NCBI RefSeq assembly: GCF_000264055.1
Contig: NZ_AJXL01000030.1
Location: 1-38,512 of the forward strand
Origin: Flavobacterium sp. ACAM 123
GTDB lineage: Bacteria; Bacteroidota; Bacteroidia; Flavobacteriales; Flavobacteriaceae
Direction of reading: 5' to 3'
Length of the DNA: 38,512 bases
Part shown: positions 34,301 to 38,512 of the stretch, piece after piece
Numbering within the stretch: the stretch's first letter is position 1
How the letters are laid out: every line of letters starts with the position of its first letter
Notes under the pieces: generated by a model
What the model was told of the DNA's origin: nothing
Database searches by the model: none
Seen by the model: only the letters and a program-made list of their open reading frames with translations
Made by a program: the position numbers and the translations under genes

Positions 34301-35856
34301 ATGGATAAGATAAAAATACTTTGGGTAGACGATGAAATCGATTATTTAAAACCTCACATATTGTTCCTGGAAAAGAAAAATTACAGTGTCACGACCTGCA
34401 ACAATGGCCGCGATGCGATCGATATATTTGAAAACGAGAATTTTGATATTGTTTTCCTTGACGAAAATATGCCCGGAATGAGCGGCCTCGAAACCCTCTC
34501 TGAAATGAAAGAGAAAAAATCAGCCGTTCCCATGATTATGATTACCAAAAGTGAGGAAGAATACATCATGGAGGAAGCGATAGGTTCTAAAATTGCCGAT
34601 TACCTAATCAAACCGGTGAATCCAAATCAGATTTTATTGAGCCTGAAAAAGAACTTGGATCACTCACGCCTGATTTCGCAAAAAACCACGTTGGATTACC
34701 AAAAAGAGTTTCGCAAAATCTCCATGGAAATGGCGATGGTTAATTCTTATGAAGACTGGGTGGAGCTGTAACAAAAAATTGATTTTTTGGGAACTCAATC
34801 TGGAGAATATCAACGACCATCAGATGATTGAAATTTTGGAATCCCAAAAAGCGGAAGCCAATTCGCAGTTTGGAAAATTCATTGAACGCAATTATGAGGA
34901 CTGGTTTTTACCAAAAGCAGACAAACCCGTGCAATCTCATACTTTATTCCGAGAATTAGTGGTGCCGGAAATCGTAAAAAAAGACAAACCTATTTTGTTC
35001 GTTGTTATCGATAATTTACGTTACGACCAATGGAAAACTTTTGAGAGTGAAGTATCCAACTATTATAAACTGGAAAAAGAGGTTCCTTACTTCTCTATTC
35101 TTCCTACTGCAACCCAATATGCCAGAAACGCTATTTTCTCTGGTTTGACACCCTTGGAAATGGAAAAACAGTTTCCTCAATATTGGAAAAATGATCCCGA
35201 AGAAGGTGGTAAAAATCTATATGAAGCGGAATTTTTATCGGCACAATTGAAACGCTTAGGATTGAACATCAAAGAGGATTATTTCAAAATCACCAATTTG
35301 GCTGCTGGTAAAAAACTGGTAGAGAATTTCAAAGGATTGCGAGACAATGATCTGGTGACAGTAGTGTATAATTTTGTAGACATGTTATCCCATGCCAAAA
35401 CCGAAATGGACGTGGTTAAAGAACTCGCTTCCGATGATAAAGCGTATCGCTCATTGACCTTGAGCTGGTTTAGGAACTCTCCGCTGCTGGAAATCATCCA
35501 ACAAGCACAAAAAATGGGTTTTAAATTGATATTAACTACAGATCACGGAACTATAAATAGTAAAAAATCCGTCGAAAGTCGTTGGAGATAAAAATACCAG
35601 CTTAAATTTGCGCTACAAAACGGGGCGTAGCCTAACATATGAGTACAAAGATGTCTATGCCGTTAAAGAACCGAAAAAAATAGGCTTGCCTGCTATAAAT
35701 ATGAGTAGTTCTTATATTTTTGCAAAAAACGATTTGTTTCTAGCTTATGTAAACAACTTCAATCATTATGTGAGTTATTACAGAAATACCTATCAGCACG
35801 GTGGTATTTCATTGGAAGAAATGATTATACCGTTTTTGATTTTTAATCCAAAATAA
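34301..35856 (+). pseudogene. porX: T9SS response regulator PorX (receiver + PglZ-type phosphatase), frameshifted twice
   Basis: PorX regulates the type IX secretion system of gliding and protein-secreting Bacteroidetes. The receiver domain (residues 1-125) has VDDE at 9-12, phospho-acceptor D54 in FLDENMPGMSG and YLIKP. A linker follows (FRKISMEMAMVNSYEDWVEL), then the alkaline-phosphatase-like PglZ domain with LFVVIDNLRYDQWK, GLTPLEMEKQFP and ILTTDHGT. An extra base near 34770 creates a TAA in place of a Tyr codon, and an extra base near 35574 shifts the end (LRYKTGRSLTYEYKDVYAVK onward). Without the two insertions the frame gives about 518 residues, the normal length. Confidence 0.88.
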
Positions 35857-35925
35857 GAATACAGTCTTTAGTCCTAAGTCACTAGATTTAGCGACTAAGT
35901 ACTCTAAACTTAAACACTAAGAATT

Positions 35926-36339
35926 ATGCCCATGAAAATTATATTTTCATTAGATGAAATAGAAAATACAGCACGTGAAATTGTTGCTAAAAACCCCAAT
36001 AAGGTAATCCTTTTTTTCGGAGATATGGGTGCCGGAAAAACTACTTTAATCAAACAGTTAGCCAAAGAACTGGGGGTCAAGGAAGCTACAAGTAGTCCAA
36101 CCTTTTCTTTAGTTAATGAATATCAAACTCTTGATAATAAAATACTTTATCATTTTGATTTTTATAGGATAAAAAAGGAAAGTGAAGCATTAGACATGGG
36201 AGTAGATGAATATCTCTATTCTGGAAACTGGTGTTTTATTGAGTGGGCAGAAAACATACCCAACCTGATTCCCGATTCCCATTCCGTTATTACCATCAAG
36301 GAACTGGCTGACGGCAAACGTTTATTAGAATTAAGTTAA
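35926..36339 (+). CDS. tsaE: tRNA t6A biosynthesis ATPase TsaE
   Basis: TsaE helps make the t6A base at position 37 of ANN-decoding tRNAs, with TsaB and TsaD. The 137-residue protein has Walker A GDMGAGKTT at 33-41, then SSPTFSLVNEY, YHFDFYRIK and a Walker-B-like region with CFIEWAENI. The ATG at 35926 gives MPMKII; the Met two codons in is also possible. It lies 69 bases after porX and is intact. Confidence 0.95.
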   Translation: MPMKIIFSLDEIENTAREIVAKNPNKVILFFGDMGAGKTTLIKQLAKELGVKEATSSPTFSLVNEYQTLDNKILYHFDFYRIKKESEALDMGVDEYLYSGNWCFIEWAENIPNLIPDSHSVITIKELADGKRLLELS

Positions 36340-36352
36340 ATAATCAAGTATC

Positions 36353-36825
36353 ATGAATGCAGAACATACGGTTGTAATCATCCCTTTCTCCTCTGATTTA
36401 AAGGAACCGATAAAAACGTTAAACGTAGAATGGCTCAGTAAGTATTTTAAAATCGAACCCAAAGACGAGCTGGTCCTTTCTAATCCGCAAGAAGAAATCA
36501 TCGATAAAGGAGGAATGATATTTTATGCCAAATACAAGGATACCATTGTAGGGACCGTGTCCTTAATTAAAATGAACAAGACCGAATTCGAATTAAGCAA
36601 AATGGCAGTTACCGATGGTTTTCAAGGCTTTGGAATAGGCAGAAAAATGATGGAGCACTGCATTAAAGTGGCCGAAAAAAACCACATCAAAAAATTATTA
36701 TCTACTCCAACAGAAGGCTGATTCCCGCTATTTCTTTGTATAAAAAGTTTGGTTTTGAGGAAATCCCTTTAGAAGAGGGAATTTACGAAAGAGCTGATAT
36801 TAAAATGGAAAAATTAATTCAGTAA
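36353..36825 (+). pseudogene. GNAT-family acetyltransferase, frameshifted near its end
   Basis: The first frame (to 36721) gives AEHTVVIIPFSSDLKEPIKT, ELSKMAVTDGFQGFGIGRKM with the acetyl-CoA-binding QGFGIGRKMMEHCI, and then breaks. One base is missing near 36700, where LLSTPTEG replaces LLYSNRR. The shifted frame continues with LIPAISLYKKFGFEEIPLEE and GIYERADIKMEKLIQ to a TAA at 36825, completing a normal GNAT fold. The substrate is unknown. The broken end would lose the last strand and helix of the fold. Confidence 0.8.
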
Positions 36826-36918
36826 GTATAAATCGTTCTTTTTCGAATATTTATACCTCTTGAAAGCCTTTTTTTTTAATCTTTTTGCTTAATTTTACCC
36901 TTAATAATTACTTTATCA

Positions 36919-38120
36919 ATGTCAATAGCAATAACTCCTTTCACTAAACAACAGTTATTACCACAGGAAGAAAAACTACGAGGTAGCCAGAAGAAAAAGA
37001 CGATCTTTTTATCGGTATTCCAAAAGAAACCAGTTATCAAGAACGCCGTATTTGCCTGACTCCGGATGCTGTTAACTCGCTGTCTTTTAACGGACATCGT
37101 GTGATGATAGAATCAGGAGCTGGTGAAAGTTCCAGTTATTCTGACAAGGAATATAGTGACGCTGGTGCCGAAGTGACAAAAGATACCGCTAAAGTATTTG
37201 GCTGTCCCATGATTTTGAAAGTAGGTCCTCCTACCCTTGCCGAGATCGCCATGATGAACAACCAGACCATTGTTATCTCATCGATTCAATTAAAAACGAT
37301 GAAGAAAAGTTACTTTGAAGCCTTAAGCAAGAAAAAAATAACTGCTTTAGCATTTGAGTACATAAAAGACGAAGACGGCAGTTACCCTGCAGTAAGATCG
37401 TCCAGTGAAATTGCAGGAACTGCCTCGATATTAATTGCGGCTGAACTGATGATTACCAATGAATTTGGAAAAGGGCTGCTATTTGGAAACATAACCGGGG
37501 TTCCTCCCACAGATGTGGTAATTCTAGGTGCTGGAACAGTAGGAGAATTTGCCGCTAAAACTGCTATTGGACTAGGAGCCAGCGTAAAAGTTTTTGACAA
37601 CTCCATCACTAAACTACGTCGATTGCAAAACAGCTTGAATCAACGAATTTTTACTTCCACCATACAGTCCAAATCTTTACTGAAAGCATTAAGACGTTGT
37701 GATGTAGCCATTGGAGCGATGACTGGTATAGAACGTTGCCCAGTGGTCGTTACCGAAACTATGGTGGAACACATGAAAGGCGGCGCCGTAATCGTCGATG
37801 TCAGCATCGATACCGGAGGCTGCTTTGAAACCTCAGAAGTTACATCCCATGAAAAGCCAACTTTTATCAAAAGTAATGTAGTGCATTATTGTGTTCCCAA
37901 TATTCCTTCCCGTTATTCGAAAACAGCCTCGCTTGCCATTAGCAATATTATTTCTCCCTTTTTGATGCAAATCGCTGCCGATGGCGGCCTTGAAAGCGCT
38001 ATCCGCTGTGACGCGGGATTGAAGCATGGAGTCTATTTTTACCACGGGATCCTAACGAATAAAGTCATTGGGGATTGGTTTGATTTGCCCAACAACGACA
38101 TCAATTTAATTGTGTTTTAA
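36919..38120 (+). pseudogene. ald: Alanine dehydrogenase, frameshifted near its start
   Basis: The enzyme interconverts alanine with pyruvate and ammonia using NAD. The ATG at 36919 gives MSIAITPFTKQQLLPQEEKL and then breaks. With indels near 36979, in the A run at 36993-36998 and in the T run at 37005-37010, it would read EVARRKKTIFIGIPKETSYQ. From there the frame is intact to 38120, with ERRICLTPDAVNSL, MIESGAGESSSYSD, AFEYIKDEDGSYP, VVILGAGTVGEFAA (NAD site), IERCPVVVTETMVEHMKGGA and VDVSIDTGGCFETS. If the indels are real, only an internally started fragment could be made. Saccharopine-type relatives share the fold. Confidence 0.85.
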
Positions 38121-38133
38121 ATAAACTTTCCTT

Positions 38134-38141
38134 TACCTTTG
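38134..38141 (+). promoter_or_regulatory. Flavobacterial promoter (TTG ... TACCTTTG) for the last gene
   Basis: TACCTTTG fits TAnnTTTG. A TTG at 38110-38112 lies 21 bases before it, within the usual -33 spacing. Transcription would start near 38147, ten bases before the ATG. Confidence 0.6.
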
Positions 38142-38156
38142 CAATAAAAATAATTC

Positions 38157-38512
38157 ATGAAATTTTTCCATCGTTTCGCCTACTATTTAGTGGGATTAGT
38201 CATAGGTATATTTTTCGTTTCTCTGATATTTAGCGGAAAAGATACCCGTTGCAATTACTTTCCAAATGCCCGAGTTTTAAATGATATCAGAAATAAACCT
38301 TTTGACTATTCTGAAAAAGCATCTAAAGTTTTAGCAGAAAAGTGGATTGACACCATCGACATTAAAAACACATTAGAGTTTGGAGATGTTGATTTTGACA
38401 ATAGCAACACCGAATTCCGTAAAGCTAAATTATTTGTAATTGAAGGTAAGACTACTAAAAATCAAGCAATCATATTAAAAATTAGCAACCGCGAAGACAA
38501 AGCTACTCTGGA
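38157..38512 (+). CDS. Membrane-anchored protein of unknown function, DUF4258-like, partial
   Basis: The ATG at 38157 starts a frame open to the window edge (118 codons). It has one N-terminal helix (FAYYLVGLVIGIFFVSLIFS), then RCNYFPNARVLNDIRNKPF, KWIDTIDIKNTLEFGDVDFD, KLFVIEGKT and NQAIILKISN. The pattern resembles flavobacterial proteins annotated with a DUF4258-type domain, as far as I recall. It is probably bound to the inner membrane with the domain outside. The C-terminus is missing. Confidence 0.75.
   Translation, partial: MKFFHRFAYYLVGLVIGIFFVSLIFSGKDTRCNYFPNARVLNDIRNKPFDYSEKASKVLAEKWIDTIDIKNTLEFGDVDFDNSNTEFRKAKLFVIEGKTTKNQAIILKISNREDKATL

Noticed and set aside
1..38512. CRISPR array
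   Set aside because: No regularly spaced direct repeats were seen; the repeats present are palindromic or word-like intergenic elements.

Overview
The window looks like chromosomal DNA from a low-GC member of the Flavobacteriaceae, most likely Flavobacterium or a close relative. The evidence is a fused lpxC-fabZ gene, PorX of the type IX secretion system, a complete Na+-NQR operon followed by apbE, several TAnnTTTG-type -7 promoter boxes, and intergenic repeats of the kind common in flavobacteria. No rRNA or tRNA gene was seen.

Layout. 1-4.4 kb (minus strand): the start of an unknown membrane protein, fabG, a frameshifted NhaC-family transporter behind a very compact SAM-I-like leader RNA, a GIY-YIG-like protein and sucD. 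4.4-11.0 kb (minus): an envelope lipid A cluster read as HD phosphohydrolase, lpxD, lpxC-fabZ, lpxA, efp, an lpxD paralogue and an NTF2-like protein. 11.2-15.0 kb: a gene graveyard with wrecks of an RND efflux pump, a GyrI-like protein and an M19 dipeptidase around an intact chromate transporter. 15-18.5 kb: GNAT, a class C beta-lactamase-type serine hydrolase, a small membrane protein and a TPR protein.

18.5-24.6 kb is the most unusual accessory segment. Several unrelated genes end or begin at a CATAAC/GTTATG core next to a CTTTGAG-like word, which is the layout of integron-type cassettes without a visible integrase. One such site holds a 21-bp inverted repeat. A group II intron (probably class C) lies a few bases beyond it, antisense to the flanking genes. 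The cassette on the other side of the intron encodes an RloC-like ATPase with a zinc hook and a candidate anticodon-nuclease triad. It is separated by one in-frame TAA from an 83-residue N-terminal piece. This is the best candidate for a defence system in the window.

25.4-32.7 kb (plus): nqrABCDEF and a frameshifted apbE. NqrB and NqrC carry the SGAT flavinylation motif that ApbE modifies. 32.7-38.5 kb: a small Cys-rich membrane protein, a CBS protein, a 968-base gap, porX (two frameshifts), tsaE, a frameshifted GNAT, a frameshifted alanine dehydrogenase and the start of another gene. So many single-base indels in normally conserved genes raise the question of sequence errors against real decay, and the read quality should be checked before the broken genes are interpreted.
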